DNA from: Actinopolymorpha rutila
Lineage (GTDB): Bacteria > Actinomycetota > Actinomycetes > Propionibacteriales > Actinopolymorphaceae
Direction of reading: 5' to 3'
Assembly (NCBI RefSeq): GCF_013407855.1
Contig: NZ_JACBZH010000001.1
Location: forward strand, 3,348,001 to 3,412,000
DNA length: 64,000 nt
Shown: piece after piece, positions 51,652-60,916 of the stretch
Position numbering within the stretch: the first letter of the stretch is position 1
How the letters are laid out: the number at the start of each line of letters is the position of its first letter
The notes under the pieces: model-generated
What the model saw: only the letters and a program-made list of their open reading frames with translations
Databases searched by the model: none
What the model was told of the DNA's origin: nothing
Position numbers and translations under genes: made by a program

Positions 51652-52988
51652 CGGGACTCCTCCCGGTCGGAATCGGACGTGAGCGGGTCGGTGCCGTCGT
51701 CGGCCGGACATCGCGCCCGCTCGACGTAGCGGATGCGGTAGTCGTCGACGAGGTTGACCAGTGCGCGATCGGCGCCCTGCCGGTCCAGCGCCTCCAGCGC
51801 CGCCTCGAAGCAGCACCGCGCGGCGTGGGCCAGCCCGCGGTGGTCCAGGCCGTCGCGGGCGGCGTTCCACCAGGCGCCGGCGACCGGTGCGGTGGCGGCC
51901 AGGGCGCGGTCACCGGCCCGCGGATCGTCCACCAGAGCGGTCAGGACAGCCATCGGGACCGGCCAGTACGCCGCCGGCACGACGTCGAGGTAGCGGATCT
52001 CGAACCATCCGCGCGGCCGGACCGGCGGGAACAGCGTCGTCAGGTGGTAGTCGAGGTCCTGCGCGGTGGGCGCCCCGTCAGCGCTGCCGTCCGCCCCGGC
52101 GACGGCCGCGCCGTTCGCCGGATGGTCGGCCCGGCCGTTCCCGGCGTGCCCGGCGTGCCCGGCGTGCCCGGCGTGCCCGGCGTGCCCGGCGTGCCCGTCG
52201 TCCGGGCGCAGGTGCAGCCACTGCCGGAAGGTCAGCCCCGGGTCGCTGTGCCACCCCTCGCCGTCACGGCGCATCATCAGCGGCGCGTCCAGCGCGTAGT
52301 CGGCCCAGGCGGCCACCGGATCAGGTCCGTACGGCGACCGGGTACGCCGGGGATCCAGCCGTTGCCAGACGGCCTGGCGTGCGGACTTCCACCCGGTCTG
52401 CCGGCCGGCGAAGCGGGGGGAGTTGGCGAACGCGCCAACCATCGCCGGGCCGATCGCGTGCAGGATCCGCCACCGCCGGTCGATGTCGGCGGCGTCGGCT
52501 CCGGCGTCCAGGTTGACCTGGACGGACGCGGTCGAGCACATCATCAGCCGGCCCTCGGGGCCGCGCCGGTCGAAGTAGGCCTCCATCGCGTCGTAGCGCG
52601 GATGGGACAGTTGCCGGCGGGGTTCGCGGAAGGGATCGATGGCGGTCCACAGCAGCCGGAGGTCGAGCGCGGCCAGTGCCGCGCGTACGTGGTCGATGTC
52701 GGACTGCAGAGTGGACCAGCAGGCGGCGACGCCGCGGGCGGGAGCGGAACTCAGCTCCAGTTGGCCGCCGGGTTCGAAGGTGACGGTACTGCCGCCGGGC
52801 GGTGGCCCGGCCTGGTCGAGCGTGGTGCGGAGCAGGTCGAGAGGGACGAGCTCACGCGGGTGGTCTGGTGAGACGACGAGCCATTCGATTTCGGTGCCGA
52901 CGGTGGTGGGCGGACCGGTCTTGAAACAGATGCGCCCGATGTGGCCGTGCACCGAATCACACGAGACGACCTCGGCGGTGTCCGTCAT
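51648..52988 (-). CDS. egtA: ergothioneine-type glutamate-cysteine ligase
   Basis: A 446-residue EgtA that supplies gamma-glutamylcysteine to EgtB. VGTEIEWLVVSPDHPRELV, FEPGGQLELSSAPARG, MMCSTASVQVNLDAGADAAD and WFEIRYLDVVPA are GCS2-family motifs. Residues about 265-282 contain six HAG repeats coded by a nine-base unit (52142-52195), in a loop between LTFRQWLHLRPDDG and the following helix. Expansion of a loop in an essential ligase is unusual but keeps the frame. The ATG at 52988 heads the operon; the 230 bases before it hold no gene. Confidence 0.9.
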   Translation of the reverse strand: MTDTAEVVSCDSVHGHIGRICFKTGPPTTVGTEIEWLVVSPDHPRELVPLDLLRTTLDQAGPPPGGSTVTFEPGGQLELSSAPARGVAACWSTLQSDIDHVRAALAALDLRLLWTAIDPFREPRRQLSHPRYDAMEAYFDRRGPEGRLMMCSTASVQVNLDAGADAADIDRRWRILHAIGPAMVGAFANSPRFAGRQTGWKSARQAVWQRLDPRRTRSPYGPDPVAAWADYALDAPLMMRRDGEGWHSDPGLTFRQWLHLRPDDGHAGHAGHAGHAGHAGHAGNGRADHPANGAAVAGADGSADGAPTAQDLDYHLTTLFPPVRPRGWFEIRYLDVVPAAYWPVPMAVLTALVDDPRAGDRALAATAPVAGAWWNAARDGLDHRGLAHAARCCFEAALEALDRQGADRALVNLVDDYRIRYVERARCPADDGTDPLTSDSDREESR

Positions 52989-53219
52989 GGTCCTCCTGCG
53001 GTCGTCCGACTGCGTCGCCGCGCCGGATTCGTTTTCACGTTCGAAGTCCGATCCTCGCGTGCGAGGGCCCTCGAAGAAAAGCTACTGAGGCCCACGTCAC
53101 ATCGGGGACAGCGCACACCAACACTGACCGAATGCGGGCGGAACTCACCTCGAACCCGGTGCGAACTGCCAAGCACACCAGAGTCGCACCGGACTCGCAC
53201 CCCTCCTGTGGCGGGGCGT

Positions 53220-54008
53220 TCAGGCTCCCTGCGCCGACCGGGTACGTGCGTGGGCACCCGTCCCGGTCTGTGAGCGGCTGTGCGGCCGGCGAGTGCGGCT
53301 CTGCGGGCGGGTGCGCGAGCGCGCCCGGGTCACCGAGCGCCGCCCTCGTGCCTGTTCCTCGCGGGCCGCCTGCAGTCGGCGGTTGAGGACGTACGAACCG
53401 ACCGCGACCAGGCCGGCCACCGGCCAGTCGACCACGCCGAGCGCGGCCGCCGCCGCCAGTCCGCCGTACCACAGCATCCGGCCGGTCCGCTCGTCGATGG
53501 TGACCTCGGGCAGTGACGGCAGCGACGGCATCGAGGGCATCGACGGGGTGGGCAGGTTCTTCGGGGCGTGCACCTCGGGAAGGTGCGCGCGGCCGGCGAC
53601 CTCGGGCAGTCTGCCCAGGCTGGACAGCCCGGGTAGCCCGGACAGGCCCGGCAGGCCCCCGCCGCGAGTGCGGGTCGTCGCGGTCTTCCTGGTGGTTCTG
53701 GTGGCCCGCTTGGCCGCCGCCTTCTTCGTCACGGTCTTCCTGGCCGCGGTCTTCCTGGTGGCGGCCTTCTTCGTCCCTGCCCGCTTCGCCGCGGCCTTCT
53801 TGGCGGTGGCTCTCCCGGCGCCGGCGCGAGCGCCCGACGTGGGGTGTTCCTCCGGGTGCGGTGCCCGCTGGCCCGGGATGGCGGGGCCCGCGGTCCGCTT
53901 ACGAGCGGCCGCCCCGCGCGGGGCCCGCTTACCGGCCGGCTGTTTACGGGCGGTCGCCTGGCGGGCGTCGGATCGGGTCGAGTGCGCTTGCGTCTCGGTC
54001 ATGTCCAT
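53220..54008 (-). CDS. histone H1-like basic protein with a membrane anchor
   Basis: A 262-residue protein from the ATG at 54008. Residues about 10-115 are a Lys/Ala/Arg-rich region with KAAAKRAGTKKAATRKTAAR repeats, like the tails of bacterial H1-like proteins. A low-complexity PGLSGLPGLSSLGRL and PTPSMPSMPSLPSLPEV segment follows, then two hydrophobic stretches (MLWYGGLAAAAALG, WPVAGLVAVGSYVL) and a second basic tail rich in SRTR. It probably binds DNA while anchored in the membrane, or packs nucleoid or cell-wall polymers. I know of no named family for the whole protein. Confidence 0.6.
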   Translation of the reverse strand: MDMTETQAHSTRSDARQATARKQPAGKRAPRGAAARKRTAGPAIPGQRAPHPEEHPTSGARAGAGRATAKKAAAKRAGTKKAATRKTAARKTVTKKAAAKRATRTTRKTATTRTRGGGLPGLSGLPGLSSLGRLPEVAGRAHLPEVHAPKNLPTPSMPSMPSLPSLPEVTIDERTGRMLWYGGLAAAAALGVVDWPVAGLVAVGSYVLNRRLQAAREEQARGRRSVTRARSRTRPQSRTRRPHSRSQTGTGAHARTRSAQGA

Positions 54009-54176
54009 CCCCCCTCGCGACCCGATTCTTGGTCCGCGCCCACCACCGGGCGTAGTGCCGAAGGTCCTGCCCGACGGGTGCACGGACCCTGGCCGCGGGC
54101 GCCGTAACGTTCGGCGGGCGCCGGGGGTTCCCTCCGCTACCTGCGAGTACGTCCGCCGGGCCGTAGGCTCTCGCCC

Positions 54177-55160
54177 GTGGAACAACGTAATCTCGGACGA
54201 ACGGGTCGCAAGGTGGGGGTTGTCGGGCTGGGGGCCTGGCAGCTGGGAGGCGACTGGGGAGAGGTCACCGAGGCCGAGGCACTGGCGGTGCTCAACGCCG
54301 CCGTCGACGCCGGTGTGACGTTCATCGACACGGCCGACGTGTACGGCGACGGCCGCAGCGAGCGGGTGATCGGACGCCTGCTCCGCCAGCGGCCCGAGGC
54401 GGACATCACGGTCGCCACCAAGATGGGCCGGCGTGCAGCGCTGGACCCGAGCCACTACACCCTCGACAACTTCCGCGCCTGGACCGACCGCTCGCGGGAG
54501 AACCTCGGCGTCGATCGCCTCGACCTGGTGCAGCTGCACTGCCCGCCGACGCCGGTCTACGGAAACGACGTGGTCTACGACGCCCTGGACACGCTGGTGG
54601 CCGAGGAACGGATCGCGGCGTACGGCGTGAGCGTGGAGACCTGTGCGGAGGCGCTGACCGCGATCGAGCGGCCGGGCGTGGCGACCGTGCAGATCATCCT
54701 GAACGCCTTCCGGCGCAAGCCGCTGGAGGAGGTGCTGCCGGCCGCCGGCCGGGCGGGGGTGGGGATCATCGCGCGGGTGCCGCTGGCCAGCGGCCTGCTG
54801 TCGGGGAAGTACGACGCCTCCACGCAGTTCGGCGACAACGACCACCGAACGTACAACCGCGACGGCTCGGCCTTCGACGTGGGGGAGACGTTCGCCGGTG
54901 TCGACTTCGCCACCGGGGTCGAGGCGGCCGGCCGGCTGGAGCCGCTGGTGCCGACCAAGGCGTCGCTGGCCCAGGTCGCGCTGCGCTGGATCCTCGACCA
55001 GCGGGAGGTGAGCGTCGTCATCCCTGGCGCGCGCAATCCCGTGCAGGTGTGGTCCAACGCCGGTGCCGCCGAGTTGCCCCGGCTCACCGCCGGTGCGCAC
55101 GACGAGGTCCGCGCGGTCTACGACGAACTGATCCGCCCGCAGGTGCACGAGCGCTGGTAG
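54177..55160 (+). CDS. aldo/keto reductase
   Basis: A 327-residue (alpha/beta)8 reductase starting at a GTG (54177). The AKR tetrad is present: Asp51 and Tyr56 (FIDTADVYGDGRS), Lys82 (ATKMGRR) and His121 (LVQLHCPPTP). The NADPH site near the end is in VVIPGARNPVQV. It matches the actinobacterial YdhF/YajO-like group acting on small aldehydes or ketones; substrate unknown. Divergent from the histone-like gene and convergent with the acyl-CoA dehydrogenase. Confidence 0.85.
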   Translation: MEQRNLGRTGRKVGVVGLGAWQLGGDWGEVTEAEALAVLNAAVDAGVTFIDTADVYGDGRSERVIGRLLRQRPEADITVATKMGRRAALDPSHYTLDNFRAWTDRSRENLGVDRLDLVQLHCPPTPVYGNDVVYDALDTLVAEERIAAYGVSVETCAEALTAIERPGVATVQIILNAFRRKPLEEVLPAAGRAGVGIIARVPLASGLLSGKYDASTQFGDNDHRTYNRDGSAFDVGETFAGVDFATGVEAAGRLEPLVPTKASLAQVALRWILDQREVSVVIPGARNPVQVWSNAGAAELPRLTAGAHDEVRAVYDELIRPQVHERW

Positions 55161-55167
55161 CAGCCCG

Positions 55168-56346
55168 TCAGCGGAACGCCGACAGCCCGGTGATCGCCTC
55201 GCCGAGGACCAGCGTGTGGATCTCGCTGGTCCCCTCGTAGGTGAGGACCGACTCCAGGTTGTTGGCGTGCCGCAGCACGGGGTACTCCAGCGAGATGCCG
55301 TTCGCGCCCAGGATCGTCCGGGCGGTCCTGGCGATCTGCAGCGCGGCACGGACGTTGTTGAGCTTGCCGAAGCTCACCTGGTCCGGGCGGAGCTGCCCGG
55401 AGTCCTTGCGGCGGCCGAGGTGGAGCGCGAGGAGCATCCCCTTGTTGAGCTCCAGCGCCATCTCGACGAGCTTCTCCTGGGTGAGCTGGAACGCCGCCAC
55501 CGGCCGGCCGAACTGCGTGCGCTCACGTGCGTAGTCGATCGCGGTCGCAAGACAAGACCTGGCCGCGCCGAGGGCCCCCCACACGATCCCGAACCTCGCC
55601 TCGTTCAGGCAGGCCAGCGGAGCACGCAGACCGGTGGCCCCGGGGAGGATCGCGTCCTCGGGCAGCTCGCACCCGGACAGGATCAGCTCCGAGGTCACCG
55701 ACGCCCGCAGCGACAGCTTGTGGTGCATGTCGCGGGTGGTGAACCCCGGAGTGTCGCGGGGCACGCAGAATCCCCGCACCCCTTCGTCCGTACGTGCCCA
55801 CACGATCGCCACGTCGGCGATGCCGCCGTTGGTGATCCACATCTTGGTGCCGTCCAGCACCCAGCCGGCGTCGGTGCGCCGGGCAGTGGTGGCCATCGCC
55901 GCGGGATCGCTGCCGTGGTCGGGTTCGGTCAGGCCGAAACAGCCGATGGCGGTGCCGGCGGCCATCGCAGGCAGCCACTCCTCCTTCTGGCGCGTCGACC
56001 CGAACCGCCACAACGCGTACATCGCCAGCGATCCCTGCACCGACACGAAGCTGCGCAGGGCGCTGTCGACCGCCTCCAGCTCCAGGCAGGCCAGGCCGTA
56101 GCTCACCGCGTTGGTGCCGGCGCAGCCGTAGCCGTCCAGGTGCATGCCGAGCAGGCCAAGCTCGGCGAACCGGGGCACCAGCGCCCGCGGGAACTCCGCG
56201 CGCTCGAACCACTCGCCGACGTGGGGCTCGGCGTGCTCGGCCAGCAGTCTGCGTACCGTCGCCTGGACCGCCCGCTCCTCGTCGGAGAGCAGGGCGGCGA
56301 CGTCGAGCAGGTCGCTGGGGTCGGGTTGCCCGGGCTGTCGGCTCAT
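55168..56346 (-). CDS. acyl-CoA dehydrogenase, glutaryl-CoA dehydrogenase-like
   Basis: A 392-residue acyl-CoA dehydrogenase from the ATG at 56346. CFGLTEPDHGSDPAAMATTA and WVLDGTKMWITNGGIADVAI are the family signatures; the catalytic base is Glu371 in VLTYEGTSEIHTLVLGEAIT, the position used by glutaryl-CoA dehydrogenases. ALERTQFGR-type segment RERTQFGRPVAAFQLTQEKL also fits GCDH. It oxidises and decarboxylates glutaryl-CoA to crotonyl-CoA in lysine and tryptophan breakdown, passing electrons to ETF. No lysine-catabolic neighbours are seen. Confidence 0.85.
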   Translation of the reverse strand: MSRQPGQPDPSDLLDVAALLSDEERAVQATVRRLLAEHAEPHVGEWFERAEFPRALVPRFAELGLLGMHLDGYGCAGTNAVSYGLACLELEAVDSALRSFVSVQGSLAMYALWRFGSTRQKEEWLPAMAAGTAIGCFGLTEPDHGSDPAAMATTARRTDAGWVLDGTKMWITNGGIADVAIVWARTDEGVRGFCVPRDTPGFTTRDMHHKLSLRASVTSELILSGCELPEDAILPGATGLRAPLACLNEARFGIVWGALGAARSCLATAIDYARERTQFGRPVAAFQLTQEKLVEMALELNKGMLLALHLGRRKDSGQLRPDQVSFGKLNNVRAALQIARTARTILGANGISLEYPVLRHANNLESVLTYEGTSEIHTLVLGEAITGLSAFR

Positions 56347-56475
56347 GCCCAGATCTTCGCGCAGAATCCGATCCGCCGCCGGGACCGGGGTGGTGACCGC
56401 GGTGACGACCGGGGTGCACAAGGGGTCGGCACGCCGCATGCTGGGTAGACACGCCCCATGGGGAAGGAGCCCGAC

Positions 56476-57009
56476 ATGCGAAGGTCCTCGGTACGCCCGG
56501 CCACGGTCGCGGCCGGCCCGCCACGGGCGGCGATGCTCACCGCGCTGGCATGTCTGAGCGTTCTCTGCGCGATCGTCCTCGCCGGCTGCAGCGGCTCGAG
56601 CGGCTCGTCGTCCACGGCGAGCCCGACCGCCGAGGCCGCGTCCTCGAAGTCGCCGTCGGGCACCGCCAACGCCGCGGTGTGCGCACAGGCGAAGAAGCTG
56701 CAGTCCTCGCTGGCCGCGCTGAAGAACGTCAACGTGCGCGCGGAGGGGACCAACGGAGTGGAACGCAGGCTTAACGCCGTCCGCGCCGACCTGAAGGGCC
56801 TGCGGTCCGCCGCGTCCGCGGCCTGGCGTCCGCAGCTGGACGCGCTCTCGGCCGCACTGGGCGGTCTGGCCACCGCGATCAAGCAGGTCGGCGGGGGAAA
56901 GTCCACCTCCTCTCCCGCGGTGGACGCGATCACGACGGCGGCGATGAACGTCGCCTCCGCGGCGGAGTCGCTGCGCACCACGATCTCGGCGAGCTGCCCG
57001 GGCCAGTAG
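56476..57009 (+). CDS. secreted lipoprotein of unknown function
   Basis: A 177-residue lipoprotein. I use the ATG at 56476 (GGAAGGA upstream); one at 56458 is in frame. The signal peptide ends in the lipobox CAIVLAGCSGSSG, so cysteine about 38 should be lipidated and the rest anchored outside the membrane. A Ser/Thr/Ala-rich linker leads to an all-alpha domain (QAKKLQSSLAALKNVNVRAE, AAMNVASAAESLRTTISASC) with two cysteines that may pair. No family is recognised. Confidence 0.65.
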   Translation: MRRSSVRPATVAAGPPRAAMLTALACLSVLCAIVLAGCSGSSGSSSTASPTAEAASSKSPSGTANAAVCAQAKKLQSSLAALKNVNVRAEGTNGVERRLNAVRADLKGLRSAASAAWRPQLDALSAALGGLATAIKQVGGGKSTSSPAVDAITTAAMNVASAAESLRTTISASCPGQ

Positions 57010-57047
57010 CGCACCTGGTCGCTCTGGCAAGAGCCGACGGTCAGCCG

Positions 57048-57494
57048 TCAGCCGGCCCAGGGGTCCTCACGCGGGTAGACGAGCGCCGTCGCACCCTCGA
57101 TCGCGACCACGTCCACAGTCGCGCCGGGAGGAATCACCAGCGTGGAGTCGTACGCGCGTGCGCTCCACTCCTCACCGCCGATCCGGACCCGGCCGGCGTG
57201 CCTGGTCACCTCCCGCAGCACCAGCGCCTCCCGGCCCACCAGCGCCGCCGTGCCCGACCGCATCACCGGGACCCTTCGCAGCGCGTGCTGGGCGAGCGGG
57301 CGGACGAACACCACCAGCAGCAGGGCGCTGAGCGCGAACGTCGCGAACTGGAACGACACACCCAGACCCGTGGCCGCCACCAGGGCCGTCACCAGGGCCG
57401 CACCCGACACCAGGGCGAGGTAGAGCGTGAGCCGGAGGAGTTCGGCGATGCCGAAAACCAGCGCCACGACCAACCACACGACCCACGCGTCCAT
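57048..57494 (-). CDS. NfeD-like membrane protein
   Basis: A 148-residue short NfeD/YbbK-type protein from the ATG at 57494. Two to three N-terminal helices (WVVWLVVALVFGIAELLRL, LVSGAALVTALVAATGLGVS) are followed by an OB-fold domain (ALVGREALVLREVTRHAGRV, SARAYDSTLVIPPGATVDVV). Such proteins partner SPFH/stomatin-family proteins or proteases at the membrane; the usual partner gene is not beside it here. Confidence 0.75.
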   Translation of the reverse strand: MDAWVVWLVVALVFGIAELLRLTLYLALVSGAALVTALVAATGLGVSFQFATFALSALLLVVFVRPLAQHALRRVPVMRSGTAALVGREALVLREVTRHAGRVRIGGEEWSARAYDSTLVIPPGATVDVVAIEGATALVYPREDPWAG

Positions 57495-57909
57495 CGCCAC
57501 CTGCCCACAGGTCTCACCGGGCTCCTTTCCGACGGTATCCCCGCTCACACCTGCCGAGGGAGACGACCGCGAAGTCCGGCGTGCCCCCGCGGGCGTGAAC
57601 GCCTGACCACCAAGGCCGATCCCGAAACCCGCTCCCGAACACCTTGTGCGGCACGGATGTGACTCCCGCGAGCAACAAACCTTCTGTTCCGCGGTCGGGG
57701 ACTTCCGGCCCCACCCGGGTCCGCCGATCCTCCTCGCCCGGAAGGGGATCCGCGCCCGGGTCCGGTGACGGCGCCGGGACTCCCGGCCTCTGCCGCCCCG
57801 TACGACAACGGGCTTTGCTGGGTGTCGGACCAAAGCCATCGGACCAAAGCCGTCGAAGCGACGACTCGGTGGGCGACAGGTCTGCGGGGCGACGAGAGGG
57901 GAGGCCGCG
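57495..57909. other. intergenic region without a supported gene
   Basis: About 415 bases between the NfeD-like gene and the anchored secreted protein on the opposite strand. Open frames here are out of the codon pattern of neighbouring genes. I see no strong hairpin, repeat or RNA gene; it probably holds the two divergent promoters. Confidence 0.5.
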
Positions 57910-58911
57910 ATGCGCGGAGCACTCAGCCGACGTACCGCGGCCCTCGTCCTGCTCCTGGCGCTCGTCGTACTGACGGGGATCGGTGTGCTGATCTACGCAC
58001 ACCGGAAGGTCCCGGCCGTGCCGGGCAGACCCACCACCGCCGGCGCGGTGTTCAGCCAGGACCTGCTGGCCACCACGCTGCCCAACTCCACGGCCTCGGT
58101 TCCCGTGCTCCGGCTCCCGCCGCTGGCGATGCTGGCGGGGGACGCGCAGTATCTCGTCGCGCAGCTGGGCGGCCGGAGCAACATCGTCCGCACGCCGATG
58201 ATGGGCACCCGGATCATCTGCCTGGGCAAGGGCGGCGGTGGCGGTTCGGTGTGGACGGTTCAGAACCATCTGGGACAGGCGTACGGCGTCAACATCGAAC
58301 GGCTGCGGTGGCTGTGGAGGGCGCCGAACTCCACGAGCTACACCTGCACGATGTACGGCGTGGCCACGACGGTGGTGCAGCCGGACGTCGCCCGGCTGGA
58401 CATCGACCAGCGGACGACGATCCTGACCGCGACGCCGGTCGCGCGCAGTTCCGCCCAGTGGTTCATGTCAAGCGACAGTTGCGTCGGGGCCGTACCCGAT
58501 CCCGGGGTGCCGGAGTGCGCGGTCGCCCGGCACTCGTCCACGGTCCTGCAACACACGGTTGACACCGGCGGCGCGACATCGGCCAGCGTGCTCACCGACG
58601 TCCAGCTGTCCCGCGAATACGGCTCCTACCCGGGCGGCACGTCCACCGTCGACGTGACCGCGCAGGCGACGGTGCTCGGCACGGACGGACAGCCGTGTGC
58701 GCCCACGAGGAGCACCACCGCGCGCCTGGTGATCACCAACGACCTGCACCACCTGAAGGCGAACGTCACCGTCACCGGTGTGCCGGTGAACCAGACCGCG
58801 AGCTGCGGCCGCTCGCTGAGCGTCTCGGCCGTGGTGAACCACGTCTCCGGCAACCCGGTGACGATCGAGGGCCCGAGCTACTCGAACGCGATGGTGATGT
58901 TCAACCGGTGA
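57910..58911 (+). CDS. membrane-anchored secreted protein of unknown function
   Basis: A 333-residue protein with an N-terminal signal anchor (RRTAALVLLLALVVLTGIGV LIYA) and an extracytoplasmic beta-rich remainder. It contains several cysteines (TRIICLGK, YTCTMYG, DSCVGA, PECAV, PCAPT, ASCGRS), which suggests disulfides. Segments such as STVLQHTVDTGGATSASVLT and TVTGVPVNQTASCGRSLSVS resemble Ig-like secreted domains. I recognise no family. The start has no strong ribosome site; the ATG at 57910 is chosen because the signal follows at once. Confidence 0.6.
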   Translation: MRGALSRRTAALVLLLALVVLTGIGVLIYAHRKVPAVPGRPTTAGAVFSQDLLATTLPNSTASVPVLRLPPLAMLAGDAQYLVAQLGGRSNIVRTPMMGTRIICLGKGGGGGSVWTVQNHLGQAYGVNIERLRWLWRAPNSTSYTCTMYGVATTVVQPDVARLDIDQRTTILTATPVARSSAQWFMSSDSCVGAVPDPGVPECAVARHSSTVLQHTVDTGGATSASVLTDVQLSREYGSYPGGTSTVDVTAQATVLGTDGQPCAPTRSTTARLVITNDLHHLKANVTVTGVPVNQTASCGRSLSVSAVVNHVSGNPVTIEGPSYSNAMVMFNR

Positions 58912-58985
58912 AATGCCGCGGACGCGCCGGGCATGCTCGCACCGGCGCGTCCGCGACTGCTCGTCGACTGCTCGTCACAACCTCG

Positions 58986-59951
58986 TCAGTTCAGGCGTAC
59001 CCGCGGGTCGAGGACGGCGTAGGCGACGTCGACCAGGATGTTGGCGACGATGACCGCCACCGCGGCGAAGATGACGATGCCGATGATCACCGGCAGGTCC
59101 TGCTGGTTGATCGCGTCGATCGCCGTCTTGCCCAGGCCGTCGATGCTGAACACCGTCTCGGTGACCACCACACCACCGACGAGCTGGCCGAGGTCGATGC
59201 CGAACTGCGTCACCACCGGGGTGAGCGCGCTGCGCAGGCCGTGCCGGTAGACCACCCGGCGTTCGGAGATTCCCTTGGACCGCGCGGTGCGGATGTAGTC
59301 CTCACCGAGCACGTCCAGCATCGACCCCCGGGTCAACCGGGTGTAGGTCGCTGCCAGCACCAGCGCCAGGGTGAGCCAGGGGAGCACCAGGTGGCGGGCC
59401 CAGTCCAGTGGGTTCTGCGTGATGGGTACGTAGCCGCCCGCCGGGAAGATCGGGTACCCGGCCAGGGTGAGCTGGAAGTACAGGAAGTACAGCAGCAGCA
59501 GACCCAGCAGGAACGTCGGCATGGAGTAGAAGAACAACGCGAACCCGGTCATGCCCCGGTCCGCGATCGACCGCGGCCGGACCGCCGCCACGATGCCGTT
59601 GAACACACCGAGCAGCATCCAGATGACCGCCGCACCAAGGGCAAGGCCGATGGTGGCCGGCAGCGCGTCACCGATGATCTGCGTCACCGGCACCTGGTGG
59701 TAGTAGTCGAAGCCGAGGTCGCCGTGCAGCGCCTTCCACAAGAAGTCGAGGTACTGCTTCCAGACCGGTTGGTCCAGCCCCAGCCGCTCCTCGATGAGCT
59801 TCACGGTCTGCGGCGTGGCCTGCCGGCCGGCAAGGGTGCGGGCGACGTTGTTGGGCGCCACGAAGAAGATGGCGAACACGCCCATGGTGATGAGCAACAG
59901 CACCAACGCGCCGTGCAGGATTCGCTTTACGAGGAAACGGGCCACCGTCAC
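58986..59951 (-). CDS. dipeptide/oligopeptide ABC transporter permease (DppB/OppB type)
   Basis: A 321-residue permease with six helices. ARFLVKRILHGALVLLLITM opens it, and the EAA-loop contact is in EDYIRTARSKGISERRVVYR HGLRSALTPV. The final DPRVRLN tail is typical of the family. It is the downstream permease of a five-gene leftward peptide-import operon; its start overlaps the next permease's stop by GTGA at 59948-59951. Confidence 0.9.
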   Translation of the reverse strand: MTVARFLVKRILHGALVLLLITMGVFAIFFVAPNNVARTLAGRQATPQTVKLIEERLGLDQPVWKQYLDFLWKALHGDLGFDYYHQVPVTQIIGDALPATIGLALGAAVIWMLLGVFNGIVAAVRPRSIADRGMTGFALFFYSMPTFLLGLLLLYFLYFQLTLAGYPIFPAGGYVPITQNPLDWARHLVLPWLTLALVLAATYTRLTRGSMLDVLGEDYIRTARSKGISERRVVYRHGLRSALTPVVTQFGIDLGQLVGGVVVTETVFSIDGLGKTAIDAINQQDLPVIIGIVIFAAVAVIVANILVDVAYAVLDPRVRLN

Positions 59952-60916
59952 TCACCCTTTGCCATTTGTTCGTTGGTGACGAGGAGTCGGTCCGCGCTCG
60001 GGTCGAAGGCGTCGCGCACCCCGTCACCGAGCAGGTTGAACGCCAGCGTGGTGACGAGCAGCGCGAGTCCGGGGAAGACGATGAACCACCAGGCGACCTG
60101 GTAGTAGTTGATCGCCTCGTTCAGCATGCCTCCCCACGTCGCAGTGGGCGGGGGCACACCCAGACCGAGGAACGACAGCGTCGCCTCCACGACGATCACC
60201 GTCGGGATGAGCAGCGTGGTGTAGACGATCACCGGTGCCATGACGTTCGGGAGCACGTCCACGAACATGATCCGGCTGTCGCTCGCGCCGAGCGAGCGAG
60301 CCGCCTCGACGAACTCGCGTTCTCGCAACGACAGCACCTGGCCGCGCACGATCCGGGCCACCGAGGCCCAGCTGAACGCGCTGATCGCGATGATCACGAC
60401 CTTCAGGCTCGGCCCGGTGACGGACACCAGCGCGAGGGCGAACAGCAGGAACGGGAAGGACAGCACCACGTCGACCAGCCGGGCGAGGATGGTGTCGACG
60501 AGCCCGCCGAAGTAGCCGGCCGCGAGCCCGACCACCACGCCGATGGCCACGGTCAGCAGCGTCGCCACGACGCCGACCAGCAGGGAGATCCTTGCGCCGT
60601 AGGCGATTCGGACCAGGATGTCGCGGCCCAGGTCGTCGGTGCCGAACCAGAACTCACCGCTCGGCGCCTTGGGCATGCCGTCGGGAGTCAGGCCGTTGGT
60701 GCGGTACTGCGTGTTCACACCGTGGCCGGTGATCGCCGCCACCACGGGCGCGAACACCGCGATCGCGACGATCAGGAGGATGACCACGAAGGAGATCAGC
60801 GCCACGCGGTCGCGCCGCAGGCGCTCCCAGGCCAGTCGCCAGGGACTGCGGCCCTCGATCGAGCCCTTGGGCTGCTCGGTCTCCAGGTCGTACGGGGATT
60901 CGGTGGTGGTGCTCAC
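59948..60916 (-). CDS. dipeptide/oligopeptide ABC transporter permease (DppC/OppC type)
   Basis: A 322-residue permease starting at a GTG (60916) that overlaps the ATPase stop. The N-terminal cytoplasmic tail precedes ALISFVVILLIVAIAVFAPV; the EAA loop is REFVEAARSLGASDSRIMFV and FWFGTDDLGRDILVRIAYGA is the family's second signature. Forms the membrane channel with the DppB-type protein. Confidence 0.9.
   Translation of the reverse strand: MSTTTESPYDLETEQPKGSIEGRSPWRLAWERLRRDRVALISFVVILLIVAIAVFAPVVAAITGHGVNTQYRTNGLTPDGMPKAPSGEFWFGTDDLGRDILVRIAYGARISLLVGVVATLLTVAIGVVVGLAAGYFGGLVDTILARLVDVVLSFPFLLFALALVSVTGPSLKVVIIAISAFSWASVARIVRGQVLSLREREFVEAARSLGASDSRIMFVDVLPNVMAPVIVYTTLLIPTVIVVEATLSFLGLGVPPPTATWGGMLNEAINYYQVAWWFIVFPGLALLVTTLAFNLLGDGVRDAFDPSADRLLVTNEQMAKGE

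Noticed and set aside
55168..57030. A 620-residue frame including the acyl-CoA dehydrogenase
   Set aside because: The first 228 residues are antisense to the lipoprotein gene; the true start is the ATG at 56346.
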